From positions 124,001 through 188,000 of the forward strand of contig NZ_BAABBN010000007.1 of the NCBI RefSeq assembly GCF_039537985.1: 64,000 nt of DNA. The letters run 5' to 3'. A program made the position numbers and the translations under genes. Below are positions 8,328-16,058 of the stretch, piece after piece; positions within the stretch are counted from its first letter, which is position 1, and the number at the start of each line of letters is the position of its first letter. The notes below the pieces were generated by a model. The model was given only the letters and a program-made list of their open reading frames with translations, did no database searches and was not told where the DNA came from. The stretch is from Litoribacillus peritrichatus. GTDB taxonomy: Bacteria; Pseudomonadota; Gammaproteobacteria; Pseudomonadales; Litoribrevibacteraceae.

Positions 8328-9743
8328 ATGTTGAAAAAAATCTTAATTGCAAACCGTGGCGAAATTGCCGTGCGGATCATCCGGGCTTGTGCGGAAATGG
8401 GGGTTCGCTCGGTGGCCATTTACACGGAACCGGACCGTTATGGCTTGCATGTAAAGCGTGCTGACGAAGCGCATTCGCTGGGTGACGACCCGATTGCGGG
8501 TTATCTCGATCCGCATAAAATCGTCAGCCTGGCAAAGCAGGTCGGCTGCGATGCGATTCATCCCGGTTATGGTTTCTTATCCGAAAATGCAGAATTTGCT
8601 CGTTTGTGTGAACAGCAAGGCCTTGTGTTTATTGGTCCTAAGTCGGACGTCATCCACAAGATGGGCGATAAGACTCAGGCCAGAGACAGTATGCGTGGTG
8701 CTGGCGTGCCAGTAACGCCAGGTTCGGAAGGTAATCTGAAAGACTTGAATGAAGCTTTGGCATTGGCTGAGGACATCGGTTATCCGGTCATGCTGAAAGC
8801 CACCTCCGGGGGCGGCGGCCGAGGGATTCGACGTTGTGACTCGGCGGAAGACTTAAAAATTCAGTACCCGCGCGTTATCAGTGAGGCTACCAAGGCGTTC
8901 GGCAGTGCTGAAGTGTTTCTTGAGAAATGCATTGTGAATCCAAAACACATTGAAGTTCAGGTGTTGGCCGATTCGCAAGGCAATGTAATTCATCTCTATG
9001 AACGGGATTGTTCCATTCAGCGTCGCAATCAAAAATTGATTGAGATCGCCCCGAGTCCGCAATTAACGCCGGAACAACGCAGCTACATCGGAGAATTGGC
9101 GGTAAAAGCCGCTCAAGCGGTGGGTTATGAAAATGCCGGAACCGTTGAGTTTTTGTTGACCGGGAATCAGGTGTACTTCATGGAAATGAACACCCGGGTT
9201 CAGGTGGAGCACACCATCACCGAACAGATCACCGGGGTTGATATCGTGCGTGAACAAATTCGGATTGCCTCAGGGGAACCGCTCAGTTATCACCAAGAGG
9301 ATATCAGCTATCGCGGCTTTGCGTTGCAGTTCCGAATTAACGCGGAAGACCCAAAAAATGATTTCCTGCCGAGCTTTGGCCGGGTCAGCCATTACTACGC
9401 GCCGGGCGGGCCGGGGGTTCGGGTGGATACCGCCATTTACACCGGTTATGAGATCCCTCCGTATTTTGACTCCATGTGCCTTAAATTGGTGGTGTGGGCT
9501 TTACGCTGGGACGAAGTCATTGCCCGTGGCCAACGCGCGCTGGATGACATGCGGTTGCATGGCATTAAAACCACAGCCAACTACTACAAAGAAATTCTGG
9601 CTCACCCCGACTTTCAAGGGGCTGAATTTAATACCAGTTTTGTGCCTGACCATCCGGAGCTGCTGAAGTATTCCGAGAAGACTAATCCGAGTGATATTGC
9701 GTTGGCCATTGCAACGGCCGTGGCTGCTCATGCGGGATGGTAG
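8328..9743 (+). CDS. pycA: Pyruvate carboxylase subunit A (biotin carboxylase)
   Basis: This 471-residue subunit carboxylates biotin with ATP and bicarbonate. It has the biotin carboxylase N-terminus KILIANRGEIAVRIIRA, the HPGYGFLSENAEFA segment near residue 80, the glycine-rich ATP loop TSGGGGRGIR near 165, and the active-site run EMNTRVQVEHT near residue 288. It could be mistaken for AccC. The divergent LysR gene, the adjacent PycB-type subunit and the downstream bicarbonate transporter support a two-subunit pyruvate carboxylase instead. GAGGG stands about 9 bases before the ATG. It probably forms one operon with the next two genes. Confidence 0.9.
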   Translation: MLKKILIANRGEIAVRIIRACAEMGVRSVAIYTEPDRYGLHVKRADEAHSLGDDPIAGYLDPHKIVSLAKQVGCDAIHPGYGFLSENAEFARLCEQQGLVFIGPKSDVIHKMGDKTQARDSMRGAGVPVTPGSEGNLKDLNEALALAEDIGYPVMLKATSGGGGRGIRRCDSAEDLKIQYPRVISEATKAFGSAEVFLEKCIVNPKHIEVQVLADSQGNVIHLYERDCSIQRRNQKLIEIAPSPQLTPEQRSYIGELAVKAAQAVGYENAGTVEFLLTGNQVYFMEMNTRVQVEHTITEQITGVDIVREQIRIASGEPLSYHQEDISYRGFALQFRINAEDPKNDFLPSFGRVSHYYAPGGPGVRVDTAIYTGYEIPPYFDSMCLKLVVWALRWDEVIARGQRALDDMRLHGIKTTANYYKEILAHPDFQGAEFNTSFVPDHPELLKYSEKTNPSDIALAIATAVAAHAGW

Positions 9744-9805
9744 AGGTCACACGGTTGGTTTTCCTCGATTAGCGAATGACATTACTGAATTTTAAGGAAA
9801 GGCTC

Positions 9806-11623
9806 ATGACAACGAGTAAAAAAATTGAAGTCACAGACGTGGTGCTACGCGATGCCCATCAGTCGTTGATTGCGACACGCATGCGCACCGAAGATATGTT
9901 GCCGATTTGCGAAAAACTGGATGCGGTGGGTTACTGGTCTCTCGAAGCGTGGGGCGGCGCTACCTTCGATGCCTGCGTTCGTTTCTTAAAAGAAGACCCT
10001 TGGGAGCGATTGCGTAAGCTGCGCGAAGCCTTACCGAACACCCGCCTTCAGATGTTGTTACGCGGACAAAACCTGTTGGGGTACCGACACTACGCCGACG
10101 ATGTGGTGGAGGCGTTTGTTCAAAAAGCGGCCGACAATGGCATGGATGTGTTCCGGGTGTTTGATGCGTTAAATGACGTCCGAAACCTTGAAACGGCCAT
10201 GCAAGCCGTGAAGAAAGCCGGTAAACACGCGCAGGGTACACTTTGTTATACCACCAGTCCGGTGCATACCCCTGATTCCTTTGTGCAGCAAGCCAAAGCG
10301 TTAAAAGACATGGGGGCTGACTCGTTGGTCATCAAAGACATGGCTGGCTTGCTCACCCCTTACGCAACCTTTGATCTGGTGACGGCATTAAAATCGGAAC
10401 TGGACCTACCCGTGGTGTTGCACAGCCATTCGACCGCAGGGTTGGCGGGGTTGTGTCAGTTAAAAGCCATCGAGGCCGGCGCTGACCGAATCGACACGGC
10501 AATATCTTCGTTTGCCAACGGCACCAGTCACCCATCCACGGAATCTCAGGTGGCGGCGTTGAAAGGCACGCCTTACGACACTGGCCTGGATTTAACCTTG
10601 CTGGGCGAGATCGCTGACTATTTCCGTGAAGTGCGTAAAAAGTATCATCAATTCGAGAGTGAGTTCACTCATGAAGATGTGTCGGTGCAGATCAATCAAG
10701 TGCCCGGCGGCATGATGTCGAATCTGGCGAATCAGCTCAAGGAACAGCACGCGCTGGATCGCATTCGGGAGGTGTTTGATGAAATTCCCCGGGTACGGAA
10801 AGATTTAGGCTATCCGCCTTTGGTGACGCCGACTTCGCAAATAGTGGGTACACAGGCGGTGTATAACGTGCTCAGTGGCGAGCGTTATAAGACCATCACC
10901 AATGAAGTAAAGCGCTACCTGCAGGGTGGGTACGGTCAGGCCCCGGCCCCGGTGGATACCGACTTACAAAAACGGGCCATTGGCAATAAAGACATCATTC
11001 ATGGTCGGCCGGCGGACTTGTTGAAACCGGAAATGGCCAAATTAAAGCAGGAAATTGGTGCGCTGGCCGAATCGGATGAAGACGTGCTGACCTACGCCAT
11101 GTTCCCTGATCTTGGAAAAGAGTACTTACAGCAACGGCGTGACGGCACGTTACAGCCTGAAGTGCTGCAAGCCGCCAGTGCTGATCATGCGCCTCAGTCT
11201 CAAGACGGTACGCCGACGGAATTCAGAATCGACGTCCACGGTGAAACCTATGAGGTGGCGATCACTGGGGTAGGTGAGGCGGACAGCGGCAAGCGTAAAA
11301 TTTATTTGTCGTTGGATGGCATGCCGGAAGAGACCTTGTTTGAGCCGTTGAACTCTTATCAAAGTGGTGGCGACAACAACAAACGCCGCAAGGCTACGGA
11401 CCCAGGTCACGTGACGGCTGCGATGCCGGGCAATGTGGTGGATGTGCTGGTCAGTGAGGGGGATCAGGTGAAAGCGGGTCAGGGCATTTTGGTGACCGAA
11501 GCCATGAAAATGGAGAATGAAATTCAAGCCAGCATTGCCGGAATTGTGGCCCATGTGTATGTCAATAAAGGTGATCGTGTGACCCCGGGAGAAATCCTGG
11601 TTGAAATCACCCCGGAGTCGTAA
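9806..11623 (+). CDS. pycB: Pyruvate carboxylase subunit B (carboxyltransferase-biotin carrier)
   Basis: 605 residues. It transfers the carboxyl group from biotin to pyruvate, giving oxaloacetate for the TCA cycle. The N-terminal TIM barrel has LRDAHQSLIATRMR, LRGQNLLGYRHYADD and the metal-binding HSHSTAGLA. The C-terminus is a biotinyl domain with the lysine in EAMKMEN, about 35 residues from the end. I chose the ATG at 9806, which has AAGGAAAGG just upstream, over an upstream in-frame start. Oxaloacetate decarboxylase alpha (OadA) is homologous, but no OadB/OadG sodium-pump subunits are nearby. Confidence 0.9.
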   Translation: MTTSKKIEVTDVVLRDAHQSLIATRMRTEDMLPICEKLDAVGYWSLEAWGGATFDACVRFLKEDPWERLRKLREALPNTRLQMLLRGQNLLGYRHYADDVVEAFVQKAADNGMDVFRVFDALNDVRNLETAMQAVKKAGKHAQGTLCYTTSPVHTPDSFVQQAKALKDMGADSLVIKDMAGLLTPYATFDLVTALKSELDLPVVLHSHSTAGLAGLCQLKAIEAGADRIDTAISSFANGTSHPSTESQVAALKGTPYDTGLDLTLLGEIADYFREVRKKYHQFESEFTHEDVSVQINQVPGGMMSNLANQLKEQHALDRIREVFDEIPRVRKDLGYPPLVTPTSQIVGTQAVYNVLSGERYKTITNEVKRYLQGGYGQAPAPVDTDLQKRAIGNKDIIHGRPADLLKPEMAKLKQEIGALAESDEDVLTYAMFPDLGKEYLQQRRDGTLQPEVLQAASADHAPQSQDGTPTEFRIDVHGETYEVAITGVGEADSGKRKIYLSLDGMPEETLFEPLNSYQSGGDNNKRRKATDPGHVTAAMPGNVVDVLVSEGDQVKAGQGILVTEAMKMENEIQASIAGIVAHVYVNKGDRVTPGEILVEITPES

Positions 11624-11626
11624 GTT

Positions 11627-12568
11627 ATGCCTGACATCGTTGTCATGTTCTTTGTTTTGGGGTTGGTGGCGGGGCTGCTCAAATCGGATTTGAGCATTCC
11701 CAAGGCGGCCTATGAAACATTAAGTTTACTGCTGATGCTGACTATTGGCCTGAAAGGTGGCATGGCCCTTCATGATTCTCTGGAATGGGGCTTGTTGTTT
11801 GAGTTGCTGGTGGTGGCGTTATTGGGGGCTGTGATCCCGTTGTTGGTGATTCCAGTGTTGCTGAAATTGGCAAAACTGGACTCTGCCAACTCAGCCAGCC
11901 TGGCCGCTCATTACGGTTCTGTCAGTGCCGGTACGTTTGCGGTGGCGTTGGCCTATGTCGACACTCTGGACTTGCCGATTGACCCGGAAGTGACTTTGTA
12001 TCTGGTGATGCTGGAGTTACCGGCCATTTTGGTGGCGCTGACTCTGTATCGGAAACTGGGCAAAGACAAACCGGAGACCGGCGTTGCACAGAGTGAGTTT
12101 TGGCGGGAAACTTTCACCAACCGGGGCGTGGTGTTGCTGACCGGAGGGGTCATCATTGGTTTTATGTACGGCCCAATTGAAGGCGCGGCGGTGACCGAGC
12201 TTTTTACCAGTGGGTTTAAAGCGGTGCTGGCGTTGTTCTTACTGGAAATGGGGTTAACCGCAGCTGAAACGCTGATGCCGATTCCGTGGAAAAAATGGCG
12301 TTTGTTGCTGTTTGCTTTGCTCGCGCCGCCTGCGTTATCACTGCTTGGATTGAGTGCCGGTTTGGCAATGGGGTTGGCCGAAGGCAGCGTGGTGGTGTTG
12401 GCTACCTTAACCGCCAGTGCTTCTTATATTGCAGCGCCGGCGGCCATTCGGACGGCCATTCCTAAAGCCGATATCGGCTTGGCGATGCTGATGTCGTTGG
12501 GCATCACTTTTCCATTTAATGCCATTGTCGGGATTCCGCTTTACCATCATTTAGCAACCCTTCTCTGA
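11627..12568 (+). CDS. sbtA: SbtA-type sodium-dependent bicarbonate transporter
   Basis: A 313-residue membrane protein with about ten hydrophobic helices. The family features I recognise are GLVAGLLKSDLSIPKAAYE near the start, the repeat-like HYGSVSAGTFAVALAY near residue 92, and the second half with LLEMGLTAAETL and SASYIAAPAAIR. SbtA-family proteins import bicarbonate with sodium at the inner membrane; the cyanobacterial members are the characterised ones. It starts 3 bp after pycB, so it is almost certainly co-transcribed. Supply of bicarbonate to pyruvate carboxylase is the obvious reading, though not proven here. Confidence 0.85.
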   Translation: MPDIVVMFFVLGLVAGLLKSDLSIPKAAYETLSLLLMLTIGLKGGMALHDSLEWGLLFELLVVALLGAVIPLLVIPVLLKLAKLDSANSASLAAHYGSVSAGTFAVALAYVDTLDLPIDPEVTLYLVMLELPAILVALTLYRKLGKDKPETGVAQSEFWRETFTNRGVVLLTGGVIIGFMYGPIEGAAVTELFTSGFKAVLALFLLEMGLTAAETLMPIPWKKWRLLLFALLAPPALSLLGLSAGLAMGLAEGSVVVLATLTASASYIAAPAAIRTAIPKADIGLAMLMSLGITFPFNAIVGIPLYHHLATLL

Positions 12569-12660
12569 CGGTTTCTTTGCCGGCTCCATCAGTCCATAAG
12601 GGATGATGGAGCACCCTCTACTGCCTTTTTGAACCCCTCAATCCATCGCTAATTTATGTC

Positions 12661-12678
12661 CCTTAACATTTGTTAAGG
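12661..12678. promoter_or_regulatory. Inverted repeat CCTTAAC-N4-GTTAAGG, copy 2, upstream of acyl-CoA dehydrogenase
   Basis: This 18-mer is identical to the one at 7147-7164, including the ATTT spacer and the following C. It lies 99 bp before the ATG at 12777, a normal position for an operator. See the paired copy for interpretation. Confidence 0.6.
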
Positions 12679-12776
12679 CCGAAGGCCGAGTTGTTCTTGA
12701 TAATCGCTCGATCGAATAGATAACGACAGGCTCGGATAACACGAGCCACGTAACGTATAACAGTGAGGAGCCAGTT

Positions 12777-14573
12777 ATGGCGGAGCAGTTACCGGAATAT
12801 CGCGTCCCTTTGAAGGACATGCAGTTTTTGTTGAATGAGATGTCGGAGGGCAATCATCAAGATGATGTTGCCAGTGAAGATCTTTTTTTCATTCTTGAAC
12901 AGGCCGCTCGCTTTGCCGAAGAAGAGTTGGCTCCGATCAATCAGGCCGGTGATGACGAAGGGTGCGTCTTTGATAATGGTAAAGTGACGTTACCACCCAA
13001 GCTGAATCAGGCATTCCGCACTTACGCCGAAGCCGGTTGGATGGGGCTTTCCATGCCCGAAGAGTGGGGCGGGCAGGCGCTGCCTGAACGTTTGTCTTCT
13101 TTGGTCGGTGAAATTCTGACGTCAGCCAATCATGCCTTCAGCATGACACCGGCTTTGACGATGTCGGCTTGTCGGGCGATCATCAGTCACGGTACTGACG
13201 AGATCAAACAGACGTACCTTGAGAAGCTGATCATGGGTGAGTGGACAGGCACCATGTGTTTGACCGAAGCGCATTGCGGATCGGATTTGGGTTTGGTTCG
13301 TACGTCTGCCGAAGAAGTGTCGGACGGTGTCTATAAAATCAAAGGCAATAAAATCTTCATTTCCTCGGGTCAACATGACGCAGCCGATAACATCATTCAT
13401 TTGGTGTTGGCACGCTTAAAAGGCGCGCCTCAGGGCATTAAAGGCTTGTCTTTGTTTATTGTTCCGGCCAAGTTGCAAAACAAAGCGGGCGTTTGGAATA
13501 AGAACAATGCGGTGCATTGCATTGGCATCGAAGAAAAAATGGGTATGCATGCTAACCCGACATGTTCGATGAGCTTTGAAGAAGCAGAAGGTTATTTGTT
13601 GGGCCAGCCGAATCGCGGCATCAACGCCATGTTTACCATGATGAATGAGATGCGCTTGGGCGCGTCGATGCAAGGCATTGGTTTGAGTGAACGCAGCTTC
13701 CAGAAGAGTTTGGCCTATGCGGTTGAGCGTACTCAAATGCGCAGCTTGGGCGGAGTGAAAGCGCCAGACAAAGAAGCGGACCCCATCATTGTCCATCCGG
13801 ACGTACGACGTATGTTACTGACACAAAAGGTGTTTGCGGAAGGTGGTCGTGCGCTGGGTCAATTCTGCGCCAACTTGCTGGATGAATCGCATCTACCAAA
13901 CGCCGATAAAGAACGGGTTGAGCTGTTGGGCTTTTTAACGCCGATCGCCAAGGGCTTTTTAACCGATACCGGTTTGGCCTCAGCTGACATGGCGATCCAA
14001 ATGTACGGTGGCCATGGCTTTATTAAAGAGACCGGGGCTGAACAGCTGTTCCGTGATGGCCGTGCCTCGACCTTGTACGAAGGAACCACGGGCATTCAGG
14101 CGCTGGACTTGCTGGGGCGTAAAGTGTTGGCCGGGCAAGGTAAGAGCTTATTGAGCTTCACTAAAATGTTGCATGTGTTGAGTAAAAACACTGACAGTGA
14201 GTCGTTAGCCGATCTGGCCGATGTATTGGGCGGTTATGCTAAAGAGTGGCCTGAACTGGCCAAGCAACTGGGCGCCAAAGGTATGGGCGATTTTGAAGAG
14301 GTGGGCGCTGCCAGCTTTGATTTCCTAATGTATTCCGGCTACGCAACGTTAGCATATTTCTGGCTGAAAATGGCCGCTGTGGCTCAGGACATTCTGGACG
14401 GTAAACGTCATCCTAAGGGTGATGGCTTCGACCGAGATTTCCTTGATGCCAAAGTGAAAAACGCCCGTTTCTACTTCGAGCGTATTCTACCGCGTGCCCG
14501 AGCGCATAAAGAAATGATGTTGGCCGGCAAAGGCAGCATGATGAATATTAGTGAAGCGCAACTGATTGGCTGA
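12777..14573 (+). CDS. Large acyl-CoA dehydrogenase (FadE type)
   Basis: 598 residues, the long acyl-CoA dehydrogenase class with an extra C-terminal helical domain, as in the Pseudomonas FadE group. It oxidises acyl-CoA to trans-2-enoyl-CoA with FAD. Visible marks: GWMGLSMPEEWGGQALP near residue 85, the FAD-binding MCLTEAHCGSDLG near 160, MYGGHGFIKETG near 405, and the catalytic glutamate of LYEGTTGIQ at about residue 435. GTGAGGAG precedes the ATG. A terminator follows at 14664. Substrate chain length cannot be told from sequence; an aryl- or branched-acyl substrate is possible. Confidence 0.88.
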   Translation: MAEQLPEYRVPLKDMQFLLNEMSEGNHQDDVASEDLFFILEQAARFAEEELAPINQAGDDEGCVFDNGKVTLPPKLNQAFRTYAEAGWMGLSMPEEWGGQALPERLSSLVGEILTSANHAFSMTPALTMSACRAIISHGTDEIKQTYLEKLIMGEWTGTMCLTEAHCGSDLGLVRTSAEEVSDGVYKIKGNKIFISSGQHDAADNIIHLVLARLKGAPQGIKGLSLFIVPAKLQNKAGVWNKNNAVHCIGIEEKMGMHANPTCSMSFEEAEGYLLGQPNRGINAMFTMMNEMRLGASMQGIGLSERSFQKSLAYAVERTQMRSLGGVKAPDKEADPIIVHPDVRRMLLTQKVFAEGGRALGQFCANLLDESHLPNADKERVELLGFLTPIAKGFLTDTGLASADMAIQMYGGHGFIKETGAEQLFRDGRASTLYEGTTGIQALDLLGRKVLAGQGKSLLSFTKMLHVLSKNTDSESLADLADVLGGYAKEWPELAKQLGAKGMGDFEEVGAASFDFLMYSGYATLAYFWLKMAAVAQDILDGKRHPKGDGFDRDFLDAKVKNARFYFERILPRARAHKEMMLAGKGSMMNISEAQLIG

Positions 14574-14663
14574 TTTGTTGCCGCTCAGTGGTTGCTGCCT
14601 GGTTGCAGTTTATCGAGTGAATACGAGGCTGTTATGACGCCTCGATGAAATGATCCTCACGTT

Positions 14664-14700
14664 GGCGTTCGTTAAGTTATCTTTTCGAGCGCCTTTTTTA
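14664..14700 (+). terminator. Rho-independent terminator after the acyl-CoA dehydrogenase
   Basis: GGCGTTCG pairs with CGAGCGCC (one G-T pair) around a 14-base loop, followed by TTTTTTATT. A smaller hairpin, CGAGGC/GCCTCG, stands just before it at 14624-14644. Confidence 0.7.
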
Positions 14701-14729
14701 TTATCTTTTGTTTTGTTTATTTGCGTACA

Positions 14730-15683
14730 ATGCTTGGCAGCTTTTTACTGTTATTGAATGCATTGAAACGAGACACTTTCCTTTTGAACTTCTCTGAAAA
14801 TACCAAACTGATTTTAGTCGCGCTGTTATCGATCTTCCTGATGGGCTTTGTCCCGGCTTTAATTCATGGAATCAGTGCCAATGAAGCCACCATCGGTACG
14901 GTTCGGTTAGCCATAGCGGCTGCAGGGATCGGGCTGATCATGTGTTTTGCCAAGCAGTTTAAACGCGTTGGCCGACGCGATTTTATTTGGTTGGTGATAT
15001 TAGGGCTGACGTTTGCCGTTCATTGGTACATGTATTTTTGGTCGATTAAACGTGCTGGTGCCTCGCTGGCGGCCATTGCGGTGTGCACCTTTGGTATTCA
15101 TCTGTTGTTTGTTAACCGATTGTTTTTAAAGGAACCGATTGGCCGAACCGACTTAATTGCGGTGATCGTTGCATTTGCTGGGGTGTACATTGCAACCCCC
15201 GTTGACTCAGCGTCCTTAGTGCAAACCTATGGATTTATTGTTGGCATTTTAAGCGGTTTCTTGTATGCCTGCTTGCCCGCCATTAACCGCCAGATATCCC
15301 ACTTATCGACGAATATGCGAGCGCTGGGGCAGTTTGGTTTTGGCTTGGTGGGTTTTTCGTTTATTTGGCCCATGACCGATTGGCAGTTAAGTCTGAAGGA
15401 CTGGTCGGGCTTGGTTGTGCTTGGGGTTATGTGTACTTTAGGTGCGCACACCTTATGGAATAAGGCAAGTACGGAATTGCCCGGGCCTTTGGCTGCGGTG
15501 ATTTATTACTTATACATTCCCTGGGCGATGGTCATCAGTGTGGTGTTACTGAATGAGGCCATTACTTGGCAAATGTTGCTGGGCGCGGGGTTGATCATTG
15601 CGGCCAACATAGTGGTGGCGCTGTTTCACCGGAAGCCCAAAGCCATTGCTCAGTCTTCAGGTTTGGCCGAAAAGCCTGGCTGA
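14730..15683 (+). CDS. DMT/EamA-family transporter
   Basis: About 317 residues with ten hydrophobic helices in two EamA repeats (VALLSIFLMGFVPALIHG opening the first, GFIVGILSGFLYACLPAI the second). These proteins are inner-membrane metabolite exporters; the substrate is unknown. The start is uncertain: I took the first ATG at 14730, but there is no good ribosome site, and a TTG at 14721 or a start nearer ENTKLILVAL would also give a complete protein. It ends one base before the convergent cupin gene. Confidence 0.8.
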   Translation: MLGSFLLLLNALKRDTFLLNFSENTKLILVALLSIFLMGFVPALIHGISANEATIGTVRLAIAAAGIGLIMCFAKQFKRVGRRDFIWLVILGLTFAVHWYMYFWSIKRAGASLAAIAVCTFGIHLLFVNRLFLKEPIGRTDLIAVIVAFAGVYIATPVDSASLVQTYGFIVGILSGFLYACLPAINRQISHLSTNMRALGQFGFGLVGFSFIWPMTDWQLSLKDWSGLVVLGVMCTLGAHTLWNKASTELPGPLAAVIYYLYIPWAMVISVVLLNEAITWQMLLGAGLIIAANIVVALFHRKPKAIAQSSGLAEKPG

Positions 15684-16049
15684 TTAATCGGACAGCTTCA
15701 GGTAGTTTTCTGCCTTGAAGCGTTGTGTGCAGACACAAAGAAAGACTAAGTCGGTATCGCCCGTGTTGGTAATACTTTGTGGCTCGTTGGCGGGGATGAC
15801 CAGAGTGTCCAGTCGTCTGACGGGGGTGCCAGTCAACGAACCGGCTTCGATCCGCCCCTGACCCTCTAAAATAACGTAGCGTTCGACGGTATCCTTCAGA
15901 CTGTGCACTTGAGTGGTCACGCCTGGTGCTACCCGTGCTAATGCAATGGAGCAGGCTTCGTCCGAGGCGGTGTTACTGAGCTCGTTGATGAAACAGCGCT
16001 CTTCGGTGTCGAACTCGTTTTCAGGGGCGTATTTAAATAGGTTTGCCAT
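15684..16049 (-). CDS. Small cupin-domain protein
   Basis: A 121-residue single-domain cupin. The segment QVHSLKDTVERYVILEGQGRIEAG is the first cupin motif with its His and Glu metal-type residues, and VIPANEPQSITNTGDTDLVFLCVC is the second, though its usual His is replaced by Gln (EPQSI). AGGA lies 12 bases before the ATG. It lies 9 bp after the LuxR-type gene on the same strand and is probably in its operon; it may sense a small ligand. Function unknown. Confidence 0.75.
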   Translation of the reverse strand: MANLFKYAPENEFDTEERCFINELSNTASDEACSIALARVAPGVTTQVHSLKDTVERYVILEGQGRIEAGSLTGTPVRRLDTLVIPANEPQSITNTGDTDLVFLCVCTQRFKAENYLKLSD

Positions 16050-16058
16050 CTCGTATAT

